Source: Candidatus Kryptobacter tengchongensis (GTDB taxonomy: Bacteria > Bacteroidota > Ignavibacteria > Kryptoniales > Kryptoniaceae). From it: 64,000 bases of DNA. The notes beneath the pieces were generated by a model. That model was given only the letters and a program-made list of their open reading frames with translations. It was not told where the DNA came from and did no database searches. The DNA lies in NCBI GenBank assembly GCA_001485605.1, contig FAON01000012.1, positions 248,001-312,000 of the forward strand, read 5' to 3'. A program made the position numbers and the translations under genes. Below are positions 17,470-26,782 of this stretch, piece by piece; the stretch's first letter is position 1; each line of letters starts with the position of its first letter.

Positions 17470-19327
17470 AAAATTTAACAATCTCAAATGGCGTTATAAA
17501 ACATTCATCGGGATTGAACTAATTGTTGTAGGCACGGCACTTGTCGTTTCGCTGATTTATTCAATGATACTTGGTAAAGCTATAGAAAGACAGTTTTTGA
17601 AAAGGATTGAGGCAACTGTTAAACAATTTTCAAATTCAGCAATTTACGGGATTTTGCTTCAAGATGTAAACCAGCTAAATCAGTTGATTGAAAGCTTCTA
17701 TCAGGACGGTTTCATAAAATACATCGCTGTGTACGGCGCTGATGGGAAATTACTTTCGGAGAAAAATCTTGGAATTTTAAATGGCGATGAGAAGAAATTA
17801 GGGGATTTAAAAGAAGATATAACTTATTCTGAGATCTCAACGAGGGTTGGTTCTGTTCTTGATGTTCAGGCAAAGGTTTATCGTGGAAGCGATTTTGCTG
17901 GATATGTGAGGTTTGGTTTTTCAACTGATGAAATCAATGGGATATTGTCAAAGGCTCATTTTGTAAATTTGGGATTTGTTTTGTTTGCCGTTTTGCTGGG
18001 TCTTGGTTTCGGGTATTTTGTGATTTCATTGTTTGTGGAGCCTGTTGAAAAAATTCGTTACGCAGCTGAGCTTGTATCGCAAGGCAATGTTAATGTTAGT
18101 ATTGATGACAAATGTATAGAGAGGGAAGATGAAATTGGGAGTTTGGCGAGGTCTTTTAACAAGATGATTGAGAACATCAAAAGCGCAATTGATGAGATAT
18201 CTTCACAGCGTGAAATTTCTGAAAAAGCACGAATTGAGGCAGAAGAAGCAAGAATAAAAATACAGGAACAGCAGAGGTATCTTGAAAGTCAAATGCAGAA
18301 AATTTTTGATGTGATTGAATCAGTTTCAAATGGGGATTTAACAAAAGAAGCGATTGCGGAAAGGGATGATGAAGTTGGTGCCCTTGTGAAAAAACTTAAT
18401 AAAATGATCAATGAATTGAGGTTCTTGGTTAAGGAGATAATTGATTCAAGTTATGCCGTTGCTAATTCAACATCTCAGATAAGCAGTTCAACCGAGGAAA
18501 TGTCAGCAGCGGTTCAAGATCAAGCAAGACAAATTGCGGAGATCGTTTCAGCAATTGAGGAGATGTCAAGAACGATAATTGAGAACGCAAATCAAGCTGA
18601 AAGGGTAGCCAAACTTGCTTATGAAAGTAGTTCATTTGCAACCGAAGGAAGCAAAGCGGTGGTTGCGACAATTGAACAAATGCATCGGCTTGCTGATGTT
18701 GTAAAAAATTCATCGCAAAGTGTTCAAATCCTCGGAAAAAGCAGCAATCAAATTGGTGAGATAATTGATGTTATAGAAGATATCGCCGATCAGACAAATC
18801 TACTTGCTCTTAATGCAGCAATTGAAGCAGCTCGTGCAGGTGAACAAGGGCGTGGGTTTGCGGTCGTCGCTGATGAGGTCAGAAAACTTGCAGAGAGGAC
18901 AATGAAAGCCACGAAGGAGATAAGCAAAATGATAAAACAGATACAAAACGACACAAATGAAGTAGTTAAAATTATGGAGTCAGGCGTAAAAGTTGCCGAA
19001 ACGGGAATTCAACTTGCAGATAGCGCAAATCTTGCTCTTAAACAAATTGTTCAAAATGCAGGAGATGTTGCAAACTTAATCTCGGAAATTTCACGGGCGA
19101 ATAAAGAACAATCAAGAGTGAGCGAAGATATAAGCAAAGCGGTTGAATCAATAAGTTCAATCGCAGAGCAAACATCAGCAGGGGTTCATCAAATTGCAAA
19201 GGCTGTTGAGGATCTGAGCAAACTTACGGAGAAATTAAGACAAATTGTTATGAGGTTTAAAATCGGGCAAGAAATTGGGAAGGAAAATTATGTAAGGTTT
19301 GCGCAAATCCGTGGAAATGGTGTTTAA
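17456..19327 (+). CDS. Methyl-accepting chemotaxis protein
   Basis: The 623-residue receptor has two membrane segments (about 17-39 and 170-192) flanking a periplasmic domain of about 130 residues, a HAMP domain after the second, a second HAMP-like block (around [21 protein letters not shown]), and a long coiled signalling domain with the hairpin tip [23 protein letters not shown] (quoted here as the family's conserved turn). No C-terminal CheR-tethering pentapeptide is present. It would signal to the CheA and CheW encoded downstream. The binding protein encoded just before is a likely partner. Confidence 0.93.
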   Translation: MWLIKKFNNLKWRYKTFIGIELIVVGTALVVSLIYSMILGKAIERQFLKRIEATVKQFSNSAIYGILLQDVNQLNQLIESFYQDGFIKYIAVYGADGKLLSEKNLGILNGDEKKLGDLKEDITYSEISTRVGSVLDVQAKVYRGSDFAGYVRFGFSTDEINGILSKAHFVNLGFVLFAVLLGLGFGYFVISLFVEPVEKIRYAAELVSQGNVNVSIDDKCIEREDEIGSLARSFNKMIENIKSAIDEISSQREISEKARIEAEEARIKIQEQQRYLESQMQKIFDVIESVSNGDLTKEAIAERDDEVGALVKKLNKMINELRFLVKEIIDSSYAVANSTSQISSSTEEMSAAVQDQARQIAEIVSAIEEMSRTIIENANQAERVAKLAYESSSFATEGSKAVVATIEQMHRLADVVKNSSQSVQILGKSSNQIGEIIDVIEDIADQTNLLALNAAIEAARAGEQGRGFAVVADEVRKLAERTMKATKEISKMIKQIQNDTNEVVKIMESGVKVAETGIQLADSANLALKQIVQNAGDVANLISEISRANKEQSRVSEDISKAVESISSIAEQTSAGVHQIAKAVEDLSKLTEKLRQIVMRFKIGQEIGKENYVRFAQIRGNGV

Positions 19328-19363
19328 GATTTTCGTTGAAAAGCCGATAAATAAAAATGCCCT

Positions 19364-19391
19364 TTGACAAAAATTCTCGTAAAGATAAGAC
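19364..19391 (+). promoter_or_regulatory. Candidate internal promoter before cheW
   Basis: TTGACA (19364-19369) is followed after 16 bases by TAAGAC (19386-19391), in the 100-base gap between the MCP gene and cheW. The -35 is consensus, the -10 weak. Confidence 0.35.
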
Positions 19392-19427
19392 TCAACTTTT
19401 AAACTAAAAACAAAGCAAAGTTTTAGA

Positions 19428-19934
19428 ATGAATCTGCAAGATATTGTAAATGCAGAAGATTACAGGGAGACGCTACAACTTGTGAGCTTTAAGCTTGGCG
19501 ATGAAGAATTTGGTGTGAATATACTTCAGGTCCAGGAGATAAATCGGCTTATTCAAATAACAAAAGTTCCAAATGCACCAGATTTTGTTGAGGGTGTGAT
19601 GAATTTAAGAGGGAAGATCGTCCCAGTTATAAATTTGAGAAAAAGGCTTGGGCTTGGTGAAAAGGAACACGATAAGAATACAAGGATCATTGTTGTTGAA
19701 TTAAATGATAAAACAGTTGGTTTTATAGTTGACAGCGTAAGTGAGGTTTTAAGGGTTTCAAAAAATGTTGTTGAACCACCACCAGAACTCATCTGTGGGA
19801 TTGACAGCGAATACATAACTGGGATTGTAAAGCTTGACGATCGCCTTATGATTTTGCTTGACCTTGAAAAAATTTTAACCATTGAAGAAAAAGAATCTTT
19901 AAAAGAGGTTTACAGTCTGACAAATGAAGGTTAA
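19428..19934 (+). CDS. cheW: CheW coupling protein
   Basis: CheW bridges receptors and CheA. The 168-residue product shows the CheW fold signatures: LVSFKLGDEEFGVNILQVQEI, PDFVEGVMNLRGKIVPVINLRKRLG, and VGFIVDSVSEVLRV. Length is typical. The last 11 bases overlap the DUF342 gene. Confidence 0.95.
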   Translation: MNLQDIVNAEDYRETLQLVSFKLGDEEFGVNILQVQEINRLIQITKVPNAPDFVEGVMNLRGKIVPVINLRKRLGLGEKEHDKNTRIIVVELNDKTVGFIVDSVSEVLRVSKNVVEPPPELICGIDSEYITGIVKLDDRLMILLDLEKILTIEEKESLKEVYSLTNEG

Positions 19935-21246
19935 AATTACACCTGATAAGCTTAGGGCTTATCTTGTTGTTGAATCAAAAGATGAATTGAACAATCTATG
20001 CATTGATGATGTTGTAAAGTTCGTTAATTCAAAAGGCGTGGTTCAGGGAATTAAAATTATTGAAATTCAAAGTTTGCTTGAAAACCCACAGGAAGGTGAA
20101 TTTTTAATCGCCGAGGGCAATCCACCTATTGATGGAAGAGATGGGTATATCTCTTTTGAATTTGACATAACTAAGAAAACGCTTATTAGAAATGTTAAAG
20201 CAGGTGAAAAGATAGCGGTGGTTTATCCTCCAACATCTGGAGTTAATGGAATTGGGATAACAGGAGAAATTTTGAAAGCAAAACAGGGAAAACCTGCAAA
20301 TGTTTTCCTTGGTCAGAATGTTGCTTTCTTGGATTCGGATAATTCTGTTATAGTTTCAACATCAGATGGAAATCTTGTTTTAAATGAAGATGGGACAATT
20401 GAAGTTTCACCTGTTCTGAAAATTAATGGGAATATTGATGTAAGCTTTGGAGAAGTTAACTTCATTGGGACATTGATAGTTAATGGCGATATAAAATCTG
20501 GGGCAAAAGTAAAGGTTGGGAAAAATCTTGAGGTCTACGGAAACATTGAAGATGCTGAGGTTGAGGTTAAAGGAAATGCCCTTATTGGTGGTGGCTTTAT
20601 TGGCTATGGTAGGGGTCGGCTTTATGTTCATGGCGATGTTTCTCTAAGGTACATAACAAATCAAAATCTTATAGCAGATGGAGATGTTGTGATAAAGCGG
20701 GAAGCTGTTAATGCAAATATCGTATGCGGTGGGAAAATTATAGCGAAAGATGCTGTGATAATTGGAGGAACGGTGATGTGTAAAGGTGAAGTTGAAGCTA
20801 AAAGCATCGGGGGAGCAGAATATTCAAGAACGGTGATAATTATTGGGAGAAGAGATAAGCAGATTGAAAAACTTAAAAAAGTAACAGCAGAGATAAAACG
20901 GCTTGGGTCATACCTTGAGGGAATTAAATCGGAAATTTATGCTCTGGCAAGGTTGAAGATTGATTGGGGAGAACTTCCAGAAGACCAGGAAAGACAGCTT
21001 CAAAATCTAATGAAATGGCGGGATGAAATACCAAAGCGACTTCAACAGCTTGAAGTATTGCGGGAAAATTTGCTTAATGATATGAAGAAATCGGGTAAAG
21101 CGAGGTTGATTGTTTACGGCACAATTTATAAAAACACGTACATTGAGATAAATGGCGCAAGGGAAGAAATAAATTTTGACATGAAAAATTCCATCTTTGA
21201 AGAAGATATGGGAATAGTTGTAAGAAGCAAACTTCAAGAAGTATGA
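19924..21246 (+). CDS. FapA/DUF342-family polymerising protein
   Basis: The 440-residue protein matches the FapA/DUF342 pattern: an alpha/beta N-terminus, then IAEGNPPIDGRDGYI and VAVVYPPTSGVNGIG-like turns, a right-handed parallel beta-helix core with many short GN/GD repeats (GNIDVSFGEVNFIGTL, GDIKSGAKVKVGKN, GNIEDAEVEVKGNAL), and a C-terminal coiled coil (about 315-390). In Vibrio, FapA-type proteins influence polar flagellar placement. Here it lies between cheW and a HEAT-repeat gene with overlapping stops and starts, so it may be a scaffold of the chemosensory array. Confidence 0.8.
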   Translation: MKVKITPDKLRAYLVVESKDELNNLCIDDVVKFVNSKGVVQGIKIIEIQSLLENPQEGEFLIAEGNPPIDGRDGYISFEFDITKKTLIRNVKAGEKIAVVYPPTSGVNGIGITGEILKAKQGKPANVFLGQNVAFLDSDNSVIVSTSDGNLVLNEDGTIEVSPVLKINGNIDVSFGEVNFIGTLIVNGDIKSGAKVKVGKNLEVYGNIEDAEVEVKGNALIGGGFIGYGRGRLYVHGDVSLRYITNQNLIADGDVVIKREAVNANIVCGGKIIAKDAVIIGGTVMCKGEVEAKSIGGAEYSRTVIIIGRRDKQIEKLKKVTAEIKRLGSYLEGIKSEIYALARLKIDWGELPEDQERQLQNLMKWRDEIPKRLQQLEVLRENLLNDMKKSGKARLIVYGTIYKNTYIEINGAREEINFDMKNSIFEEDMGIVVRSKLQEV

Positions 21247-22526
21247 GCAGAGCTTATGAAACAATAATTGCTGGATTGAATTCCTTTGACCCTGACGAGA
21301 GGAGATTGTCTGTTGAAGCAAGTGTTAAGTTCGGCGATAGAGAAGAGGTGGTTGATAAATTGATTGATCTTTTGAAGGATCGGGATAAAGGGGTTCGTGA
21401 TGCGGTCGCAAATGCTCTTGTTTTAATTGCAAGTGAATTTGAAAAGTCAAAAAAGAAGATCATAAAAGGAATTTGCAGTCTAATCCAATGTGAAGATATC
21501 GGCTTAAAAAATTTATCGGCTGAACTTATCTTTAAAATTGGGAAAGATGCACTTGATGAGATTAAAGAACTTGCAAATCATCGGGATAAAGATGTCAGAA
21601 AAATAGCCGTTGATATTATCGGGTTGCTAAATGAAAAATCCATGTTTGATTTTTTGAAAGAAAAATTGAATGACCCTAACCCGAATGTTATAACCTCTGC
21701 AATTGAGGCGATCGGAAACATAGGGGATGATAGCGCAATTGAAGTTTTAATTGATTCGTTTTCAAAATTTGAATTTGCACAAATTCAAATTATTGAGTCG
21801 CTTGGGAAGATAGGTGAAAAAGTAAAAGATAAAAAAATTATATGCGATTTCCTGATGGAAACATTTGAAAGTTCAGATGACCCGATTTTGAAAAGTGCGG
21901 TTGTTGAAGCTCTTGGCAAAGTAGGAGATGAAAGTCATATTAACTTTTTGATGGATTTGACTCTTAATCAAAATATAGCAATTCAAAAGATGGCAATTGT
22001 TTCGCTCGTTGAAATCTGTGCGAGATTGGATTGTAAGCTTAATGCAAATAAATACTTTTTCAAATCTTTTTTCAAACAGGGCGTTGAAATTTTCTTTGAG
22101 ATGAACGAGCCAGAGTTTAAAATCAAATTTCTTAACTTTGCTTCAAAGTGGATCAAATTTGATGAGGTGAAAAGTTTTATCCTTTCGCTCATTGATGGAA
22201 ACGAGAAAATATCAGAAAAAGTGTTTGAGATTGCGAGGGCAAATGCGAAAGACCTAATCAGTTTTTCGCTTAAAAACAGTATTGAAAGCGAAAAGTTTAT
22301 CAATTTAATTGAAGCGATACTTTGCGATGCGGAAAAAGTTTTTGAAAACATTGAACTTAAAAAAGCTGTGCTACAAAAATTGACGGAGTTATTTTATGAG
22401 GCTGATATTGAAAGGAAAATTATGATTTTGAATCTTCTTTCATCGCTTGACGAGATTGAATTTATGAAACTTTTAAATGAATCCCAAGATGACCCTATTT
22501 TAAAAATGTATTTCGGATTGGTTTAA
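21243..22526 (+). CDS. HEAT-repeat protein
   Basis: The 427-residue cytoplasmic protein is made of helical repeats, clearest at residues 15-260, where units such as DRDKGVRDAVANALVLI, HRDKDVRKIAVDIIGLL, DPNPNVITSAIEAIGNIGD and DDPILKSAVVEALGKVGD recur about every 35 residues. HEAT arrays bind proteins. It overlaps the DUF342 gene by four bases and precedes cheR, so it probably belongs to the chemosensory machinery. No enzymatic motif is seen. Confidence 0.8.
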   Translation: MSRAYETIIAGLNSFDPDERRLSVEASVKFGDREEVVDKLIDLLKDRDKGVRDAVANALVLIASEFEKSKKKIIKGICSLIQCEDIGLKNLSAELIFKIGKDALDEIKELANHRDKDVRKIAVDIIGLLNEKSMFDFLKEKLNDPNPNVITSAIEAIGNIGDDSAIEVLIDSFSKFEFAQIQIIESLGKIGEKVKDKKIICDFLMETFESSDDPILKSAVVEALGKVGDESHINFLMDLTLNQNIAIQKMAIVSLVEICARLDCKLNANKYFFKSFFKQGVEIFFEMNEPEFKIKFLNFASKWIKFDEVKSFILSLIDGNEKISEKVFEIARANAKDLISFSLKNSIESEKFINLIEAILCDAEKVFENIELKKAVLQKLTELFYEADIERKIMILNLLSSLDEIEFMKLLNESQDDPILKMYFGLV

Positions 22527-22559
22527 AAATTCAAATCAAAAGTCTTTGATTTTTTACAG

Positions 22560-23432
22560 ATGTTGATTGGGCAGAAAAATAAGGATATGTGGAATCTAAC
22601 ATTGAGCGATGAAGAGTTTTTTGAATTGAGAAATTTCATCTCACAGTTGACGGGGATATTTTTTCCAGACAGCAAAAGATATTTCGTTGAATCACGAGTT
22701 CGCCCAAGAATTGAATTCCTTGGTTTAAAAAGTTTTACGGATTATCTAATGTATTTGAAATTTTCCCCGTTGCGAAAAGAAGAACTTGAGATCTTATTTA
22801 GGTTGATAACGATAAACGAGACATATTTTTTCAGAGATGAGTTACAATTCAAGGTAATTGAGGAAGCAATTTTGCCTGAAATTATTGAGTCAAAGCCAAG
22901 GAATGGATTTAGAACTTTACGGATTTGGAGCGCAGGATGCTCAACTGGGGAAGAAGCGTATACGATCGCCATGATCTTCCTTGAAAAGATAAAGCCAAGG
23001 TTTCCAGATCTTAAAGTTGAGATAATCGGCACAGATATCAATACCGCAGTTCTTGAAATTGCAAAGAGGGGAATTTATAAACAATACTCTATGAGATATG
23101 TTCCAGAAGATTATATTAGAAAATACTTTAAAATTTTAAACGGGGAAGAATTTCATTTGGTTGAGGAGGTTAAAAAACTGGTTCGTTTTACTCAAGTCAA
23201 TTTGATGGATAAGTTCCAAATGGTGATGATGAGAAATTTTGATCTTGTTTTGTTGAGAAATGTTCTGATTTACTTTGATGAAAATGCAAGGCGTGAGGTT
23301 GTCTCTATGGTTTATGACTCAATGAATAGAGGTGGTTATCTCGTTGTTGGGTATTCAGAGACATTAAGAAACTTAACAAAGGCGTTCAAAGTCGTTTACT
23401 TTGATAAAACGGTCGCATATAAAAAAGAATGA
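22560..23432 (+). CDS. cheR: Chemotaxis protein methyltransferase CheR
   Basis: CheR methylates receptor glutamates for adaptation. The 290-residue product has the helical N-terminal domain (FISQLTGIFFPDSKRYFVESR), the NETYFFRD motif, the SAM-binding LRIWSAGCSTGEEAYTIAM, TDINTAVLEIAKRGIY, and DLVLLRNVLIYFD. Length fits. The start may be ATG 22560 or the in-frame ATG at 22587, which has AAGGAT upstream. Confidence 0.95.
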   Translation: MLIGQKNKDMWNLTLSDEEFFELRNFISQLTGIFFPDSKRYFVESRVRPRIEFLGLKSFTDYLMYLKFSPLRKEELEILFRLITINETYFFRDELQFKVIEEAILPEIIESKPRNGFRTLRIWSAGCSTGEEAYTIAMIFLEKIKPRFPDLKVEIIGTDINTAVLEIAKRGIYKQYSMRYVPEDYIRKYFKILNGEEFHLVEEVKKLVRFTQVNLMDKFQMVMMRNFDLVLLRNVLIYFDENARREVVSMVYDSMNRGGYLVVGYSETLRNLTKAFKVVYFDKTVAYKKE

Positions 23433-23441
23433 GGTGACGCT

Positions 23442-23810
23442 ATGCCGAGGACAATACTCGTAGTTGACGATTCCCCAACAATAAGAAAGTTTGTTTCACT
23501 TGCGCTTGAAAGCATGGGTTATAAGGTTCTGACGGCATCAGATGGAATGGAGGTTTTTGAAGTTCTTGCAAAAGTCGGCGCGGTTGACTTAATAATCACA
23601 GATATAAACATGCCAAATCTTGATGGATTTGAGTTGATAAAGTCTTTACGCTCTAATGAAAGGTTCAAAGATGTGCCGATAATAATATTGTCTTCTCTTT
23701 CAGATGGGAAAAACATTGACACAGGGTTAAAACTTGGTGCAAATTCTTATTTGATCAAGCCGTTCAATGTAAAAAGAATTCAATATGAGGTTTCAAAATA
23801 TCTAAACTAA
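23442..23810 (+). CDS. CheY-like response regulator
   Basis: A 122-residue stand-alone receiver: VVDDSPTIRKF, phospho-acceptor D54 in IITDINMPNL, S in ILSSLS and K in LIKPF. It is preceded by GAGGTG. It is the first of two receivers between cheR and cheZ. This one has the less CheY-like alpha4/beta5 face and may be a phosphate sink or act on another output. Confidence 0.9.
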   Translation: MPRTILVVDDSPTIRKFVSLALESMGYKVLTASDGMEVFEVLAKVGAVDLIITDINMPNLDGFELIKSLRSNERFKDVPIIILSSLSDGKNIDTGLKLGANSYLIKPFNVKRIQYEVSKYLN

Positions 23811-23826
23811 AGGAGGTAGAGGTTTT

Positions 23827-24210
23827 ATGGAGGATGGGAAAATCAAATTTCTTGTTGTTGATGATTCACCGACGATGCGAAGAATCGTAATAAATGCTTT
23901 AAAGAACATCGGCTACACTGACATAGTTGAAGCCGAAGATGGGAAAGATGCGCTTGCAAAACTTTACGCTGAAAAGATTGATTTCATAATAACAGACTGG
24001 AATATGCCAAACATGACTGGGCTTGAGTTGACCAAAGCAGTAAGATCAGATCCAAACTTCGCAAATATACCAATTCTTATGGTCACAACCAGAGGGATGA
24101 AGCAAGATGTCCTTGAGGCACTTCAAGCACGGGTGAATAATTATATTGTGAAGCCATTTACGCCGCAAGTTTTAAAGGAAAAAATAGAGCAAATCTTGAA
24201 AACACTTTAA
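23827..24210 (+). CDS. cheY: Chemotaxis response regulator CheY
   Basis: A 127-residue receiver very close to classical CheY: VVDDSPTMRRIV, phospho-acceptor D57 in IITDWNMPNMTGLEL, T in MVTTRG and K in YIVKPF. It has a strong AAAGGAGGT ribosome site. It is followed 13 bases later by the CheZ-like phosphatase gene, so it is the likely main diffusible output of the array. Confidence 0.93.
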   Translation: MEDGKIKFLVVDDSPTMRRIVINALKNIGYTDIVEAEDGKDALAKLYAEKIDFIITDWNMPNMTGLELTKAVRSDPNFANIPILMVTTRGMKQDVLEALQARVNNYIVKPFTPQVLKEKIEQILKTL

Positions 24211-24223
24211 AGGAGGCAAAGTT

Positions 24224-25018
24224 ATGGAGGTAAAAGAGTCGGGAATAGCAAAACAGATTGATTTAATTTTAAGAGAGATAGAAGAACTGAAGGCGATATT
24301 CATCCTCGGGCAAAGAGTTTTACCGTTCCTTGAGGAATTGTTTGGCTTTGTTAAAGAAATTGGTCCAATGCTTAATGAGATAAACAAGTCACTTGAGGAA
24401 AGTTCAAAAAAAATTCCAAGAGCTTCAAATCAGTTAACCACGGTTACAAAAACAACAGAGATGGCAACGACAGAAATACTTGATGCTCTTGATGAAATGA
24501 GTTTAAAGTTTGGCGAGATTAAAGGTTTCATAACTGCTATGAAAAATTGTTATGAGAAGCAGAAAAAACTTGCCCAAAAAATTAGTAGATGCCTTAAAAA
24601 TGAAGAATTTGGCAAAATTCATGGATTATGGGGAAGGTTTTATGAGACATTTAAAAACTGTAACGGTTTTGATGATGTGCTCATTAAATTGGCGGATGTG
24701 AAGCAAAGCGCAGACAATATAATGATTGCTTTACAGTTTCAAGATATAACTGCGCAACAGATCTCAGCTATAACCTATCTCATTGAATCAGTTCAGGAAA
24801 GGTTAACCCATCTTCTTGAGAATCTTGAGGATAAAAAGCTAAAAAATTCAGAAACAAAAATTTTTGATTCAAGAGACGAATCATTTAATCCAATGGCTCA
24901 ATACGATAGATCTGAACTTAAACAAAAAATAGTTGATGAGGTTATAGAAGAAAACGGAAACATTGCCTCACAAGAGGAGATAGACAAAATTTTCAGCCAT
25001 GGGAAGAATGCCAGTTAG
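24224..25018 (+). CDS. cheZ: CheZ-like CheY-P phosphatase
   Basis: The 264-residue protein is mostly helical with a long hairpin. It contains MIALQFQDITAQQIS, which matches the CheZ active-site helix (D..QD.TGQ type; catalytic Gln and Asp region). Its last residues, ASQEEIDKIFSHG, resemble the CheY-binding tail of CheZ and the N-terminal CheY-P-binding peptide of FliM. It would dephosphorylate CheY-P. An AAAGGAGG site precedes the ATG. CheZ is best known in Proteobacteria, so its occurrence here is of interest. Confidence 0.82.
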   Translation: MEVKESGIAKQIDLILREIEELKAIFILGQRVLPFLEELFGFVKEIGPMLNEINKSLEESSKKIPRASNQLTTVTKTTEMATTEILDALDEMSLKFGEIKGFITAMKNCYEKQKKLAQKISRCLKNEEFGKIHGLWGRFYETFKNCNGFDDVLIKLADVKQSADNIMIALQFQDITAQQISAITYLIESVQERLTHLLENLEDKKLKNSETKIFDSRDESFNPMAQYDRSELKQKIVDEVIEENGNIASQEEIDKIFSHGKNAS

Positions 25019-25046
25019 CAATCATTAAAATAAAAAATTTTAAACC

Positions 25047-26777
25047 ATGTCAGCCTCAATGATTTTTGATAACGAGATGAGGGAAATCATTGAAAGCTTT
25101 ATAGTTGAAGCAAAAGAGATTCTTGAAAGACTTGACCATGATTTGATAGAACTTGAGAAGAGACCAGATGATGCCGAACTTTTGAACGCAATTTTCAGGC
25201 ATGTCCATACCATCAAAGGAACATCATCTTTCATTGGTTTTGAACAAATGAGCGAGCTTACGCACAAACTTGAAGATGTTTTGAATAAACTTCGCAAAGG
25301 GGAGCTTAAAGTTCGCTCTGATGTGATGGATGTGATATTTGAATCTTATGATCTTATGAAAATTTTGCTCTCAAAACTTGAAAATAAAGATTTAACACCA
25401 CTTGAAATTGAAGATGTTGTCTCAAAACTTGAACGGATAAGCAACGGTGAAATTATAAATAGCGATGAAGAAAATCTTATTGATGAGGAGATAAAAAATG
25501 AAAAATATGACAAATCCGTAGCCATAGGTGATGGGGTTGACTTTCTTCAAAAAGAACAGTCAAGGGTTATTGACAAGACGATAAGAGTTGATGTTGAAAG
25601 GCTTGATGAGTTGATGAACCTTGTCGGTGAGCTTGTTCTTGGGAGGAATAGGTTATTGCAGATAATTTCTGGAATTGTTGAGAAGTTTGAAGGTGAAGCA
25701 ACATCCCGTGAGCTAATGGATACAGTTTCGCAGGTTGAATATTTGACATCCGAACTTCAAACGGTTGTGATGCGTGCAAGGATGCTGCCAATAGCGAAAG
25801 TCTTCAATAAGTTTCCAAGAATGGTGAGAGACCTTTCAAGAGAAATGAATAAGGAGGTTGATCTTTTTATATACGGCGAGGAAACAGAGGTTGATAAATC
25901 TGTGATTGAATATATTCACGATCCGCTTGTTCATATAATAAGAAATGCAATTGATCATGGAATTGAATCAAGGGAGGAAAGGATAAAGGCTGGGAAGCCA
26001 GAGAAGGGGAAAATAATTCTAAAGGCAGAACATGAAGGTAATTACATTGTGATAACTGTTGAGGATGATGGTCGTGGAATTGATCCGAACAAAATAAGAA
26101 GAAAAGCGGTTGAAAAAAATTTGATCACAGAGCAGGAGGCGATGTCAATAAGTGATAAGGATATTCTAAATTTTATTTTTATTCCCGGCTTCAGCACAGC
26201 AGATAAAGTTACAAATGTATCAGGTCGTGGTGTTGGGCTTGATGTGGTTAAAGCAAATATAACAAAATTAAATGGGATGATTGATGTTCAATCAAAACTC
26301 GGTTTTGGAACTAAATTTGTATTGAAATTACCTTTAACACTTGCTATAATTCAAGGATTGCTCATTGGCGTATGCGGTGAGGTTTTTATAATTCCTCTTT
26401 CATCCGTAATTGAAGTTGTGAGAGTAAAATCAAATCAAGTGCATTCAATTAAAGGCAAGGAAATGATCCGCCTTCGTGATTCTGTTTTGCCACTTGTGAG
26501 ATTGGAAAGGATTTTTAATCTGGGTTCAAACGGGGAGGGAAAGGAGAATCTTTATGTTGTTGTTTTAGGTCTTGCGGAGAAAAAACTTGGTCTTATCGTT
26601 GATGAATTAATCGGTCAGAAGGAGGTTGTGATAAAGTCCCTTGGTTCATATTTGAAAAATATCAAAGGAATCGCTGGCGCCACAATCCTTGGAGATGGAA
26701 CGGTGAGAATGATAATTGATGTAGCACAAATTTTCAAGATGTCTTCGGGAAATTTTTTTAGTTTTGCAAAACTCTAA
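25047..26777 (+). CDS. cheA: Chemotaxis histidine kinase CheA
   Basis: The 576-residue kinase has a P1 phosphotransfer domain with H54 in HTIKGTSSF, a short charged linker (about 135-180), the P3 dimerisation hairpin (MNLVGELVLGRNRLLQ), the P4 ATPase domain (N-box HIIRNAIDHGIE, G-boxes VEDDGRGID and GRGVGLDVVK) and a CheW-like P5 domain (about 445-576). A P2 CheY-docking domain seems to be missing, as the linker is too short. It phosphorylates the CheY and CheB encoded beside it. Confidence 0.95.
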   Translation: MSASMIFDNEMREIIESFIVEAKEILERLDHDLIELEKRPDDAELLNAIFRHVHTIKGTSSFIGFEQMSELTHKLEDVLNKLRKGELKVRSDVMDVIFESYDLMKILLSKLENKDLTPLEIEDVVSKLERISNGEIINSDEENLIDEEIKNEKYDKSVAIGDGVDFLQKEQSRVIDKTIRVDVERLDELMNLVGELVLGRNRLLQIISGIVEKFEGEATSRELMDTVSQVEYLTSELQTVVMRARMLPIAKVFNKFPRMVRDLSREMNKEVDLFIYGEETEVDKSVIEYIHDPLVHIIRNAIDHGIESREERIKAGKPEKGKIILKAEHEGNYIVITVEDDGRGIDPNKIRRKAVEKNLITEQEAMSISDKDILNFIFIPGFSTADKVTNVSGRGVGLDVVKANITKLNGMIDVQSKLGFGTKFVLKLPLTLAIIQGLLIGVCGEVFIIPLSSVIEVVRVKSNQVHSIKGKEMIRLRDSVLPLVRLERIFNLGSNGEGKENLYVVVLGLAEKKLGLIVDELIGQKEVVIKSLGSYLKNIKGIAGATILGDGTVRMIIDVAQIFKMSSGNFFSFAKL

Positions 26778-26782
26778 ATGCT

